Below are positions 33,531-42,580 of a stretch of 64,000 bases of DNA, piece after piece. The translations under genes and the position numbers were made by a program. The stretch's first letter is position 1, and every line of letters starts with the position of its first letter. The stretch comes from Foliamicus sp963666765 (GTDB lineage Bacteria; Pseudomonadota; Gammaproteobacteria; Steroidobacterales; Foliamicaceae): contig OY762933.1 of assembly GCA_963666765.1 (NCBI GenBank), positions 806,001 to 870,000 of the forward strand. Direction: 5' to 3'. The notes under the pieces are model-generated. The model made no database searches and was not told the DNA's origin. It saw nothing but the letters and a program-made list of their open reading frames with translations.

Positions 33531-35036
33531 ATGCGCGCGGCAAGCGTAGCGCTCATGCTGGCCGTTGCCCTGCAGACGCTGCCGGCCGGCGCCCAGATGC
33601 GCGGCGGGACCGAATTGCCGGACATGGGCAGCGCCGCGGACACGGTATTGACGCGCGAGCAGGAGCGGGAAATCGCGCTGAGCGTCATCGAGCAGTTTCG
33701 CAACGCCGGCAGACTTGTTACAGACCCGGAAATCAACGAATACGTGGCCAACCTCGGCCGGCGGCTGGCCTACCGGGCACAGAACGGGGACCACCAGTTC
33801 CACTTTTTCGTCGTCAAGGCCTCATCAATCAACGCCTTTGCGCTTCCCGGGGGCTATATCGGCGTACACACGGGCCTGCTTGAGGTGACCGCCAACGAAA
33901 GCGAACTGGCCGGGGTGCTGGCGCATGAGATTGCCCATGTCACCCAGAACCACATATCGCGGCAGATCCAGGCCATGCGCGGAACTTCGATCATGACCAT
34001 GGCCACGATGCTCGCCGCCCTGCTGGTGGGAGGACTCATGGGGGGCGGTGGCGACTTCATGCAGGGCGCCCTGATGGCGGGCACGGGACTGGCGCAGCAG
34101 CAGCAGATCAATTTCACCCGGGCGCACGAGCACGAAGCCGACCGCATCGGCATCGGGACTCTCTACGCCGCCGGTTTCGACCCCCGCGGCCTGCCCTCAT
34201 TCTTCGAGACCATGTCGCGCGCGGAATCGCTGTCCGTCAAGGCCATACCGGAAATCCTTCGCACGCACCCCGTAAACGTCAACCGAATCGCCGAAGCGCG
34301 CGCGCGAATTACTCCGGACATGATTCGCAACGTCGACAACAGCCTTAACTACTACCTGGCCCGCGCCCAGGCCCAGTTACTGGGGAGCGAGAGCCCCGAC
34401 GAAGCCTTGCGGGCTTTCCGCTCGCGGCCGTTGACGGAGACCGAGGCGGACGTTGGCAGGTTCTATGGACAGGGCCTGGCCCTTCTGGGCATGGGCCGCG
34501 CCGACGAAGCGCAGTCGGTCCTGAACAACCTGCTTGCCGAGTATCCGGACTCGATACCGCTGCGAATCGCGGTTGCGCGAGCCAGCGCGGCCGCCGGCGA
34601 AACACGCTCGGCGCGGAAGATATTCGAGGACGCACTGGCGCTCTTTCCGGGCAACATGAGCCTGGGTCATCGCTACGCGGAGGCCTTGCTGGCCGAGGGA
34701 CAGGCGCCGATGGCCCGCGACCTGCTGATGGACTACCTGCTTGACGACAGGATGAATCTCGAGACCATGCGTCTCCTGGCCCAGGCCAGCGGCGAGTCCG
34801 GCCGAATGGCCGACGCGCATTACTACATGGCCGAGTACCAGCTCATGCGCCGCAACCTGAACAGCGCGCACACCCAGCTCCAGCTCGCGCTGAAGGCTGC
34901 CGAACAAGTCGACGACGTGCGGCGCAGCCGTATCGAGGCGCGCCTGGAGCAGGTCGAGCTGATGGCCGAGGACGGCGGCAGGCGCGAGAGGAAAGACGAA
35001 GATTCCGATGAGGAACCGGCGGAACAACGCGGATAG
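33531..35036 (+). CDS. bepA: Periplasmic M48-family metalloprotease with TPR domain (BepA-like)
   Basis: 501 residues from ATG 33531 with AGGGGA eight bases upstream; a GTG overlapping the bcp stop (33495) is the alternative. Signal peptide MRAASVALMLAVALQTLPAGA. The zinc motif is LAHEIAHVTQNH and the third ligand region is RAHEHEADRIG. The C-terminal half has TPR-like repeats (GRADEAQSVLNNLLAEYPD). BepA-type proteases maintain outer-membrane assembly and LptD. The C-terminus is very acidic and Lys-rich. Confidence 0.92.
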   Translation: MRAASVALMLAVALQTLPAGAQMRGGTELPDMGSAADTVLTREQEREIALSVIEQFRNAGRLVTDPEINEYVANLGRRLAYRAQNGDHQFHFFVVKASSINAFALPGGYIGVHTGLLEVTANESELAGVLAHEIAHVTQNHISRQIQAMRGTSIMTMATMLAALLVGGLMGGGGDFMQGALMAGTGLAQQQQINFTRAHEHEADRIGIGTLYAAGFDPRGLPSFFETMSRAESLSVKAIPEILRTHPVNVNRIAEARARITPDMIRNVDNSLNYYLARAQAQLLGSESPDEALRAFRSRPLTETEADVGRFYGQGLALLGMGRADEAQSVLNNLLAEYPDSIPLRIAVARASAAAGETRSARKIFEDALALFPGNMSLGHRYAEALLAEGQAPMARDLLMDYLLDDRMNLETMRLLAQASGESGRMADAHYYMAEYQLMRRNLNSAHTQLQLALKAAEQVDDVRRSRIEARLEQVELMAEDGGRRERKDEDSDEEPAEQRG

Positions 35037-35051
35037 AGGGGGACCCTGACC

Positions 35052-36374
35052 ATGGCGAATCGACTACAGGAATGGTGGACCTTGCAGGCCGAGGAGGAGC
35101 AGCAAAGCGCCGACAACCCGCTGACGCCGCTCAGCGACGCGCAGCGGCGCAACACGCTGCCACTGCTGACGCTCGCCTTCGGATGGGGTTTTCTGGTGAC
35201 CGGCCTGCTGACCGGCGGCGCCCTGGGCAAGGGCATGACGTTCTGGCCCGACGCCGTTCAGGCTTCGTTCTACGGCAACCTGGCCAACTTCGCGATCGGC
35301 GCCGTGGTCGGCTATATGGGTTACAAGACCGCCTGCAACAGCGGCCTCCTGTATCGGCTGGTCTACGGACGCTTCGGCGCCTACATACCTGTGCTCTTTA
35401 TAGCCCTGTTGACCATCGGCTGGCAGGGCATCGTGGTGGGCGCCTTCGGCTTCGCCTGGGCGCAGGACTTCGACAGCACGGCGTTTTATGTCGTTGCGCT
35501 GCTCGCCGGCCTGCTGTTCACCGCAACGACCTATTTCGGAGTCAGGGCGCTGGAGTGGGTCAGCGTGCCTTCGGTGGTGATTCTGGTGGCGGTGGGGCTG
35601 TATTCCATCGACCTGAACATGGGCCAGGCCGGCGGCTGGGACGCCTTCCTGGCGCTCTCGGCGGACAAGGCCGCAAATGCGGAATCGCCCCTGAGCGTGC
35701 TCAACGGAGTCAACGTCGTCATCGGTTCCTGGATCGTCGGGGCGGTGGTGATGGCCGAATACACCCGCTTCGCCAAGCGCGCCTGGGTGGCCATCGCGAT
35801 ACCGTTCATCGTCCTGATCATCGCGCAGTGGTTCCTGCAGATCGTCGGCGCCCTCGGCGGCGTCGTTTACGGCGGCGACGGCGATTTCACTTCCTACCTG
35901 CGCGAGCAGGCGGGGCTGATCGCATGGCTGGGCGTCATCGGAATGAGCGTCGCGCTTTGGACCACCGGCGACGCGAACCTGTACCTCCCGGTCATCCAGA
36001 CCTCAAGCATCATGCGCCGGCCACGGCGGGTCATGACCGTGATCTGCGGCCTGCTGGGAACCCTTCTGGGCCTCGGGATCTATCAGCAATTCCTGTTCTG
36101 GATCGGAGCGCTGGCGATCTGGGTGCCGCCCCTGATCGGGCCGGTCATCGCGCACTACTATTTCGTGGCCCGCGGCAGGATGGACGCCGGCGAAGGCGCC
36201 CGTTTACCGGTCGTGAACTGGGCAGCGCTGCTTGCCTACCCGCTGGGGCTGTTGAGCTATTACTACGCGCCCGAATGGCTGGTGCCGGCGCTGTCCGGCC
36301 TCGCAGGCTCGATGGTCGCGTACCTGATCCTGTACCACCTGGTCCCGCCGCTGCGCGGCGTCGCTAAAGCCTGA
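35052..36374 (+). CDS. Cytosine/purine permease family transporter (CodB-like)
   Basis: 440 residues, about 12 membrane segments. The N-terminal block DAQRRNTLPLLTLAFGWGF and GGALGKGMTFW match the nucleobase:cation symporter-1 family. GDANLYLPVIQTSSIMRR is the mid-region helix. It probably imports cytosine, another nucleobase or a related heterocycle. SD GAGGGGGACC lies just upstream. Convergent with aldolase, with palindromes between. Confidence 0.88.
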   Translation: MANRLQEWWTLQAEEEQQSADNPLTPLSDAQRRNTLPLLTLAFGWGFLVTGLLTGGALGKGMTFWPDAVQASFYGNLANFAIGAVVGYMGYKTACNSGLLYRLVYGRFGAYIPVLFIALLTIGWQGIVVGAFGFAWAQDFDSTAFYVVALLAGLLFTATTYFGVRALEWVSVPSVVILVAVGLYSIDLNMGQAGGWDAFLALSADKAANAESPLSVLNGVNVVIGSWIVGAVVMAEYTRFAKRAWVAIAIPFIVLIIAQWFLQIVGALGGVVYGGDGDFTSYLREQAGLIAWLGVIGMSVALWTTGDANLYLPVIQTSSIMRRPRRVMTVICGLLGTLLGLGIYQQFLFWIGALAIWVPPLIGPVIAHYYFVARGRMDAGEGARLPVVNWAALLAYPLGLLSYYYAPEWLVPALSGLAGSMVAYLILYHLVPPLRGVAKA

Positions 36375-36387
36375 GATTCCCGGGAGT

Positions 36388-36407
36388 GTGGGGGGCATGC
36401 CCCCCAC
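36388..36407. repeat. GTGGG-type palindrome, copy 1
   Basis: GTGGGGGGCATGCCCCCCAC is a perfect 20-base palindrome between convergent codB-like and aldolase genes. A related element is at 50640-50659 (16 of 20 positions identical). It may work as a terminator or be a REP-like repeat. Confidence 0.7.
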
Positions 36408-36424
36408 AGCGTCCCGCCCTCCAC

Positions 36425-36447
36425 GAGGACAGGAAGTCCTCGCTCCC
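36425..36447. repeat. GAGGRC-type hairpin repeat, copy 1
   Basis: GAGGAC-AGGAA-GTCCTC followed by GCTCCC. The same layout with compensating base changes (GAGGGC/GCCCTC) occurs at 51490-51512, and both are followed by GCTCCC. The stem is conserved while its bases change, a sign of selection for the hairpin. Intergenic, ending right before the aldolase stop. Confidence 0.65.
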
Positions 36448-36448
36448 G

Positions 36449-37465
36449 CTACGCCGCCTCCAGCTCCGGGCGGTAATCGCCGGTTCGGGCGAGGCCGTTG
36501 AGCCGGGCGCGCTCGCCGAACGCGCGCTGGGCATCGACCAGCTGGTCCGCCCGGCCCTGCCAGGCCGCCAGGGCCGGCGCCTGTAGCGCGCGCCCATAGG
36601 AGAACGACACCTCCCAGGGGTGAGGTCCCCGCGCGTTCATTGCGCTCAGATGCGCGGTCGCATCTTCCGCCGACTGGCCCCCGGAAAGGAAGGCGATTCC
36701 CGACACGGCGGCAGGCACATGCGCCTTCAGCGTCCTCAGGGTGGCCTCCGCCACCTCTTCCACTCCCGCCTGCGCCGGACATTCGCTGCCGGACACCACC
36801 ATGTTGGGCTTGAGCACGATGCCTTCCAGCTCCACGCGGTGGCGCTCCAGCTGGTCGAAGACTTCGTCGAGCGCCGCGCCGGTTACCTGCTCGCAACGGG
36901 AAATGGGATGCGGCCCGTCCATCAGCACCTCCGGCTCCACGATAGGCACAAGGCCGGCCTCCTGGCATAGCGCCGCATAGCGCGCCAGGGCATGGGCATT
37001 GGCGTGCACGCAGCAGTCGCTGGGCGCGCCCTCGCCGATTGCGATCACCGCCCGCCACTTGGCGAAGCGGGCGCCAAGGCCGCGATATTCCGCCAGCCGT
37101 TTGCGCAGCCCGTCAAGCCCTTCCGTCACCTTTTCGCCCGGGCAGCCTGCCAGGGGCTTGGCGCCCTTGTCCACCTTGATTCCCGGGATCATGCCGCGAC
37201 CGGCCAAGTATTGCGGGATCGGTTCGCCGTCCGGCATCGATTGCCTTAGGGTTTCGTCGAACAGGATCACGCCGCCGATGTACTGCTCCGCGGAAGGTGC
37301 GGAAAACAGCATGGAGCGGTAGTCGCGGCGCAGCGGCTCGGTCGATTGCACACCGATGCCGGCAAAGCGCTTGCCGATCGTGGGAGTGCTCTCGTCGGCC
37401 GCCAGAATACCCTTGCCGGGCGCTACCATGGCTTGTGCCGTTTCGCTCAAGTTCGCGTTCGTCAT
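36449..37465 (-). CDS. fbaB: Fructose-bisphosphate aldolase, class I
   Basis: 338 residues from ATG 37465. Class I (Schiff base) blocks: GKGILAADESTPTIGKRF, IPGIKVDKG, IVLKPNMVVSG with the active lysine, and SGIAFLSGGQSAEDAT. The sequence is of the eukaryote/proteobacteria FBPA type I, not the DhnA type. Interconverts fructose-1,6-bisphosphate and triose phosphates. Divergent from the amidohydrolase gene with 145 bases between. The frame remains open upstream but overlaps nothing convincing. Confidence 0.92.
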   Translation of the reverse strand: MTNANLSETAQAMVAPGKGILAADESTPTIGKRFAGIGVQSTEPLRRDYRSMLFSAPSAEQYIGGVILFDETLRQSMPDGEPIPQYLAGRGMIPGIKVDKGAKPLAGCPGEKVTEGLDGLRKRLAEYRGLGARFAKWRAVIAIGEGAPSDCCVHANAHALARYAALCQEAGLVPIVEPEVLMDGPHPISRCEQVTGAALDEVFDQLERHRVELEGIVLKPNMVVSGSECPAQAGVEEVAEATLRTLKAHVPAAVSGIAFLSGGQSAEDATAHLSAMNARGPHPWEVSFSYGRALQAPALAAWQGRADQLVDAQRAFGERARLNGLARTGDYRPELEAA

Positions 37466-37610
37466 CCGCCGATTTCTCCCCTTACCATCGTCTCTGGCGT
37501 GTAGTGTATTCATACCCTTGCCCATCCGCCACCTCCTTTCCCCGTAGGCGATAATCCGGGTTTCCGGGAGTCCTCCACAACACCTGATTTCTGCAGCCGG
37601 AACAGTAACC

Positions 37611-38849
37611 ATGAGCATTACCGTATTTGACAATTGCCGTATATTCAACGGCCACGGACCCGAGTACATCGAAGACCATCGAGTGGTGGTTGCCGAGGGC
37701 CGGATACAGGCGCTGGAGCCGATAAGAAGCAAGCCGCCGCAAGACGCCGATATCGTCGATTGCGGCGGGCGGGTGCTGATGCCGGGGCTGATCGACTGCC
37801 ATTTCCATGCCTACGGGGTGAGCTTCAGCTTCTACGAGCTCGACCGCATGCCGCGCGAGCTGCTGGCGCAGCACGGGGCCAAGACCATGCGTGACACCCT
37901 GCATCGCGGCTTCACCACGATTCGGGACGCGGCCGGCGCCGACATCGGCCTGTGGATGGCGCTGGAACAGGGACTGATCGAAGGGCCGCGCCTGTTCTAT
38001 CCGGGCCGGGCGCTCTCGCAAACGGGCGGCCATGGCGACATGCGCCCCGGCGACCAGATCGAGGCCTCCGCCTGCGCCTGCGGCTACATGGGGAGCCTCA
38101 CCGTCACCGCCGACGGCCCGGACGAAGTGCGCAAGGCCGTTCGCGAGGAACTGCGCAAGGGCGCCCACCAGATCAAGATCTTCATATCAGGCGGCGTGGT
38201 CTCGCCCACCGATCCGCTGTGGATGCCGCAGTTTTCCGATGAAGAGGTGCGCGCGGCCGTCGAGGAAGCGGCGAGCCGGCGCACCTACGTGATGGCGCAC
38301 TGCCATACCGACGACGGGGCCCGCCGTTGCGTGGAACTGGGCGTTCGCACCATCGAGCACGGCTCGGAGATTCTCGACGACACCGCAAAGGCCATCGTCA
38401 AGGCGGGAGCGTACGTGGTCCCGACCCTGTCCGTAATGCACGTGATCAAGGACTACTCCGGGCAGCTTGGCCTGCCGTCAAGCAGCCACGGCAAGATTCT
38501 GCGGGTCCACGAGACCATGCTCGCCGCGATGGAAACCTGCGCGCGCCACGGGGTCAAGCTGGGCCTGGGGTCGGACCTCCTGGGCCACGAATACATGAAG
38601 CTGCAAGGCAGGGAGTTCGCCTATCGCGGCGAGGTCCACCCACCCCTGGAAGTGCTGCGTTCGGCCACTTCCGTCAATGCCGAGATCCTGCGCGAGGAAG
38701 GCAATCTCGGCTGCATCGCTCCGAGCGCGCATGCCGACCTGCTGGTGCTGGAGGACGACCCGATGAAGGACCTGAGCCTGTTCGGTGATGCGGCCAACAT
38801 GCCCATCATCATGAAGGCGGGCCGGTTCATCCGCCGCGCTCCGCTCTGA
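37611..38849 (+). CDS. Metal-dependent amidohydrolase (imidazolonepropionase-like/prolidase-like)
   Basis: 412 residues. The first metal ligands are in LIDCHFHAYG, further His residues in MAHCHTDDG and GVRTIEHG, and the catalytic Asp in LGLGSDLLGH. It ends with the typical strand ADLLVLEDDPMKDLSLFG. The family hydrolyses cyclic amides, dipeptides or carbamates. No signal peptide. Probably monocistronic; substrate unknown. Confidence 0.92.
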   Translation: MSITVFDNCRIFNGHGPEYIEDHRVVVAEGRIQALEPIRSKPPQDADIVDCGGRVLMPGLIDCHFHAYGVSFSFYELDRMPRELLAQHGAKTMRDTLHRGFTTIRDAAGADIGLWMALEQGLIEGPRLFYPGRALSQTGGHGDMRPGDQIEASACACGYMGSLTVTADGPDEVRKAVREELRKGAHQIKIFISGGVVSPTDPLWMPQFSDEEVRAAVEEAASRRTYVMAHCHTDDGARRCVELGVRTIEHGSEILDDTAKAIVKAGAYVVPTLSVMHVIKDYSGQLGLPSSSHGKILRVHETMLAAMETCARHGVKLGLGSDLLGHEYMKLQGREFAYRGEVHPPLEVLRSATSVNAEILREEGNLGCIAPSAHADLLVLEDDPMKDLSLFGDAANMPIIMKAGRFIRRAPL

Positions 38850-39069
38850 TCCAAAACGGAAGTTCAGTCTCGCGGCTTGGATTTTGACAACGTGCAGCTC
38901 CGCCTCAGCATCTCCCTTCTGCGCGCTTCGGCATCGTCGGCCACGGCGATTCCAGGAAAGTGGCTTTCGGTTTGCATACGACAGCGCCTCGTAGCCGCAC
39001 CCTGCGGGACTGACTTCTATAAAATAGAGGCATGGACAGTCTGGGGCGGTTTTCCTGATCGGATTGAAG

Positions 39070-40470
39070 ATGCGGAGTAATAGGCGAAGCGCCGGACGCC
39101 GCAACGGCCTGCTTTTGCTATTGACGTTGTCGGCTCTATGCCTGCAAGGGGCGGATGCCCAGGAGCCGGTTCGCGCTTACCTGATGACGAGCACGGCAGC
39201 AAGTCCTTTAGGGCCTGTGGTGGAACTGCATATCATCAACACGTCCGATTTCGATTTGCGATTTACCGGGACGTTGTATGACGCTCAGGGCATGCAACTA
39301 GGCGAGGCGGGCAAAGCCTTGAGCGAATTGCCCATAAATGCAAATGCCCGCTTGATTCTTACATCCAGGGAACTGGAGCAACGCTTCATGATTGGCGCCT
39401 GGGTTCAGCCGGCAATGCTGGAGATCATGGCCGATGTTGACGGTGCGCCCTTTGTGGCGATGGTGAAGCTGCGCAGCAGGCCGGGCGCATCGATGAGCAA
39501 CGTCAACTGCGTTACCGAAAACTCGGTGCATAACATCGCAGGCTTCAATCAGCCGGATCAAACATTCGTTCGCTTTATCAATACGGGCCCCGAGGCGATC
39601 TCCGACGTGCGCGGCACACTGCGTGACGCCAACGGCAACCTCGTTGGGCTGGCCGATCGCGTGTTGTTTGACTCACTGGGAGCAAAGGTTCACACGTGGA
39701 TCAGCGGACAGGAGCTGGCCACGCTGGTTGGCGGAGCGTGGGACGGGCAGGCTAGTTTGTACGTGTCCCGTCATTTCGGATTGAAATTGATGAACATGAA
39801 TCTGTCGGCCAGCGGAACGTTCGACAATTTTTCCTGTCACGAGCAGGCGTTCGATCAGAATCGTTTTGCGTCAAGCGCCAGCTATACGGTTACATTCACC
39901 GCTCGGTGGACCGATAGAGATCACGGCTTTGTGCCCGCCTCAGCCCACTTCACCACGCTGGTGGGCGCGGCAACGAACAAGCGTGCGAATCTGTGGGCGC
40001 CAGGAGAACTGGCGAGCCTGGGCCTGGAGAATGTGGCGGAGTTGGGTAGTACCGGGCAGTTCCTCAACGAGATTGACGCTGCCGTGGCGAGCATGACCGC
40101 GGCAGCAGCGGTGACGGCCGGCGGCACCGGCAGCACGGGCACGAGTTCTTTCGATTTGAGTCTGAACCGGGACATGCCGCTGTTCACCTTCGCCAGCATG
40201 GTGGCGCCAAGCCCGGACTGGTTTGTCGGCTTGAGCGCATTCTCGCTGCTCGACCACCAGGGCGGCTGGATCAAGGACACGGGGCACATGAATCTCGCGG
40301 TTTGGGACGCAGGAACGGAAACCGGCAACCAGTTCAGCCTCAACGGCACGGCAACCAATCCGCCCCAGTCCATTGAGCGGCTGACCGCGACAGTCGGCGA
40401 CGTGGAAATCGTCAACGGCGTCGTAAACGGCGCGTACCTGGCCAGCATTCGCTTACAGCGCAATCCCTGA
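39070..40470 (+). CDS. Secreted protein with C-terminal spondin-type domain
   Basis: 466 residues from ATG 39070 (a TTG two codons earlier is possible). Signal peptide LLLLLTLSALCLQGADA. The N-terminal half repeats a jelly-roll-like pattern (VELHIINTSDFDLRFTG, VRFINTGPEAISDVRGTLRD). From about 280 a spondin_N-like domain is seen: YTVTFTARWTDRDHGFVPASAHFTTLVG, cited in part, plus LWAPGELASLGLENVAELGS and ASMVAPSPDWFVGLSAFSL. In bacteria this domain is secreted or surface-bound. It may bind matrix or calcium (inference). A TATAAAATAG stretch at 39018-39027 may be its promoter. Confidence 0.8.
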   Translation: MRSNRRSAGRRNGLLLLLTLSALCLQGADAQEPVRAYLMTSTAASPLGPVVELHIINTSDFDLRFTGTLYDAQGMQLGEAGKALSELPINANARLILTSRELEQRFMIGAWVQPAMLEIMADVDGAPFVAMVKLRSRPGASMSNVNCVTENSVHNIAGFNQPDQTFVRFINTGPEAISDVRGTLRDANGNLVGLADRVLFDSLGAKVHTWISGQELATLVGGAWDGQASLYVSRHFGLKLMNMNLSASGTFDNFSCHEQAFDQNRFASSASYTVTFTARWTDRDHGFVPASAHFTTLVGAATNKRANLWAPGELASLGLENVAELGSTGQFLNEIDAAVASMTAAAAVTAGGTGSTGTSSFDLSLNRDMPLFTFASMVAPSPDWFVGLSAFSLLDHQGGWIKDTGHMNLAVWDAGTETGNQFSLNGTATNPPQSIERLTATVGDVEIVNGVVNGAYLASIRLQRNP

Positions 40471-40632
40471 AGCCACCCTCAGCGGCCTGCGCCGAAAATT
40501 TCTTCAGGAGCGGGCAGGCCGTGTTCCGGCAGCCGTTATGCGTAGAGTAGAAGATGGTTTGCGGCTGGTACTTTCCTTAACGCCTCGCCCCCGGGGCCAA
40601 GACTCCTGGGTCTGCTTGCTCTTGTGATTCTG

Positions 40633-40645
40633 GACTAAAATAGTC
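40633..40645 (+). promoter_or_regulatory. IscR type-1-like operator before the suf operon
   Basis: GACTAAAATAGTC matches the core of the E. coli IscR type-1 consensus (GACTRWWWYAGTC) at every position. It contains TAAAAT (40636-40641), a likely -10 hexamer. It lies 23 bases before the Rrf2-family gene, so a [2Fe-2S] regulator binding here would block transcription of the whole operon. Match to the consensus is seen; regulation is inferred. Confidence 0.75.
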
Positions 40646-40667
40646 CTGTTTGAATTGGAGCTTGAGG

Positions 40668-41126
40668 ATGCTGAAAGTCAGCAGGCTTACCGACTATGGG
40701 ACCATGATCCTGGGTTGTCTGGCGCAGGCGGACGGGGAATCACTGTCCGCCAAGCGAATCGCCCAGGCTACGGGGCTGCGGCTGCCCACCGCGCAGAAGC
40801 TGCTTAAGCAATTGAAAGTGCGCGGCCTGGTGCAGTCGGAACGCGGCGCCCTGGGTGGCTACCGTCTGGCGCGCACGGCTGCCGAAATCAACGCGATGGA
40901 GATTCTCGAAGCGCTGGAGGGGCCAATGGCGCTCACCGAATGCAGCCACTCCGAGGGCCAGTGCGAGCTGGAGTCGTTCTGCAGCGTAGGCGGAGCGTGG
41001 CGTCAGATCAATCAGGCGATTCGCGGGGCGCTTACGGAAGTGACGCTCTCCGATCTGCGGCGCTCAGCCCCTGGTTTTCGCACGCCGAGGCTGGCGGCCG
41101 ACCTCACGGCGAGGATGGGACGATGA
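40668..41126 (+). CDS. Rrf2-family iron-sulfur regulator of the SUF operon (IscR/SufR-like)
   Basis: 152 residues from ATG 40668 (GGAG and GAGG upstream). Winged helix: LTDYGTMILGCLAQ, SAKRIAQATGLRLPTAQKLLKQL. Cluster ligands Cys92, Cys99 and Cys105 in TECSHSEGQCELESFCSV match IscR's three-cysteine layout. It senses Fe-S supply and probably represses its own operon through the upstream site. Its stop overlaps sufB's start (ATGA). Confidence 0.92.
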   Translation: MLKVSRLTDYGTMILGCLAQADGESLSAKRIAQATGLRLPTAQKLLKQLKVRGLVQSERGALGGYRLARTAAEINAMEILEALEGPMALTECSHSEGQCELESFCSVGGAWRQINQAIRGALTEVTLSDLRRSAPGFRTPRLAADLTARMGR

Positions 41127-42580
41127 GCCCGGCGGCTGGCCGCAACCCCCAGATCGAGGAACTTCTGCAGCGGAAGTACCGCCACGGCTTCGTTACCGAC
41201 ATCGAGTCCGACACCCTGCCGCCAGGGCTGGATGAGGACGTTATTCGCATTATTTCCGCGCGCAAGGATGAGCCGGAGTTCTTGCTGGACTGGCGGTTGC
41301 GCGCCTTCCGCTACTGGCGCGAAGCTGTCGAACCTTCCTGGGCCAAGCTCAATATTCCGCCCATCGATTACCAGTCGATATCCTATTACTCCGCGCCGGG
41401 GTTGGCGAAAGATGCGCCCAGGAGTCTGGACGAAGTGGACCCTCGCCTTCTGGAAACCTATGACAAGCTTGGCATTCCGCTGCATGAACGGGCCCGCCTT
41501 GCGGGAGTGGCGGTGGATGCCGTATTCGACAGTGTTTCGGTGGCCACGACCTTCAAGAGCCGCCTGGCCGAAGCCGGGGTGATCTTCTGCCCGTTCTCCG
41601 AGGCCGTGCGCGAACACCCGGAACTGGTGCGCAAGTACCTGGGCAGCGTGGTGCCGTACCGCGACAACTACTTCGCGGCGCTGAACTCGGCCGTGTTCAC
41701 CGACGGTTCGTTCGTCTACATTCCGAAGAACACCCGCTGCCCGATGGAGCTCTCGACGTACTTCCGCATCAACGAGCAAAACACGGGCCAGTTCGAACGC
41801 ACCCTGATTGTCGCCGACGAAGGCAGCGAAGTCAGCTATCTGGAGGGCTGCACCGCGCCGATGCGCGACGAGAACCAGCTGCATGCCGCGGTCGTGGAAC
41901 TGGTGGCGCTCAAGGACGCCCGGATCAAGTATTCGACCGTCCAGAACTGGTATCCCGGCGATGAAGAGGGACGTGGCGGAATCTACAATTTCGTCACGAA
42001 ACGGGGCGATTGCCGCGGCGAGAATTCCGCGATTTCCTGGACCCAGGTGGAAGCGGGCTCGGCGATCACCTGGAAATACCCGAGCTGCATCCTGCGCGGC
42101 GACAACTCCACCGGCGAGTTCTACTCGGTGGCCGTGACCAATAACTTCCAGCAGGCCGACACCGGTACCAAGATGATCCACATCGGCCGCAACACCAGCA
42201 GCAACATCCTGAGCAAGGGCATCTCGGCGGGCCGGGCGCAGAACACCTACCGCGGGCTCGTGAAAGTGTTCCCGCGGGCCGAGGGTGCGCGCAACCGCAC
42301 CCAGTGCGACTCGCTGCTGATCGGACACGACTGCGGCGCCCACACCTTCCCGCACATGGACATCGCGCACCCGCGGGCGGTAGTGGAGCATGAAGCCACC
42401 ACCTCGCGGATCTCCGAAGACCAGTTGTTCTATTGCCGCCAGCGCGGCCTGGACGAGGAAGACGCCGTCAACCTGATCGTCAACGGTTTCTGCAAGCAGG
42501 TTTTCAACATGCTGCCGATGGAATTCGCGGTGGAGGCCCAGGCGCTGATGAACGTCAGCCTGGAAGGAGCGATCGGATGA
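41123..42580 (+). CDS. sufB: Fe-S cluster assembly scaffold SufB
   Basis: 485 residues; start fixed by ATGA overlap with the regulator. Highly conserved SufB text: FTDGSFVYIPKNTRCPMELS, SYLEGCTAP, TVQNWYPGD, TKRGDCRGENSAISWTQVE, CDSLLIGHDCGAHTFPH, NGFCKQVFNMLP. It forms SufBC2D, where clusters are built. Full length. A large open frame on the opposite strand is a composition artefact. Confidence 0.98.
   Translation: MSPAAGRNPQIEELLQRKYRHGFVTDIESDTLPPGLDEDVIRIISARKDEPEFLLDWRLRAFRYWREAVEPSWAKLNIPPIDYQSISYYSAPGLAKDAPRSLDEVDPRLLETYDKLGIPLHERARLAGVAVDAVFDSVSVATTFKSRLAEAGVIFCPFSEAVREHPELVRKYLGSVVPYRDNYFAALNSAVFTDGSFVYIPKNTRCPMELSTYFRINEQNTGQFERTLIVADEGSEVSYLEGCTAPMRDENQLHAAVVELVALKDARIKYSTVQNWYPGDEEGRGGIYNFVTKRGDCRGENSAISWTQVEAGSAITWKYPSCILRGDNSTGEFYSVAVTNNFQQADTGTKMIHIGRNTSSNILSKGISAGRAQNTYRGLVKVFPRAEGARNRTQCDSLLIGHDCGAHTFPHMDIAHPRAVVEHEATTSRISEDQLFYCRQRGLDEEDAVNLIVNGFCKQVFNMLPMEFAVEAQALMNVSLEGAIG

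Noticed and set aside
35072..36367. Long second frame within the CodB-like gene
   Set aside because: Same strand as the transporter, Arg-rich and without membrane spans; a GC-composition artefact.
38864..38977. 37-codon frame on the minus strand before the spondin-domain gene
   Set aside because: Too short, no ribosome site, no recognisable motif.
41012..42391. 459-codon frame opposite sufB
   Set aside because: Antisense to the highly conserved sufB; His/Arg-rich without motif.
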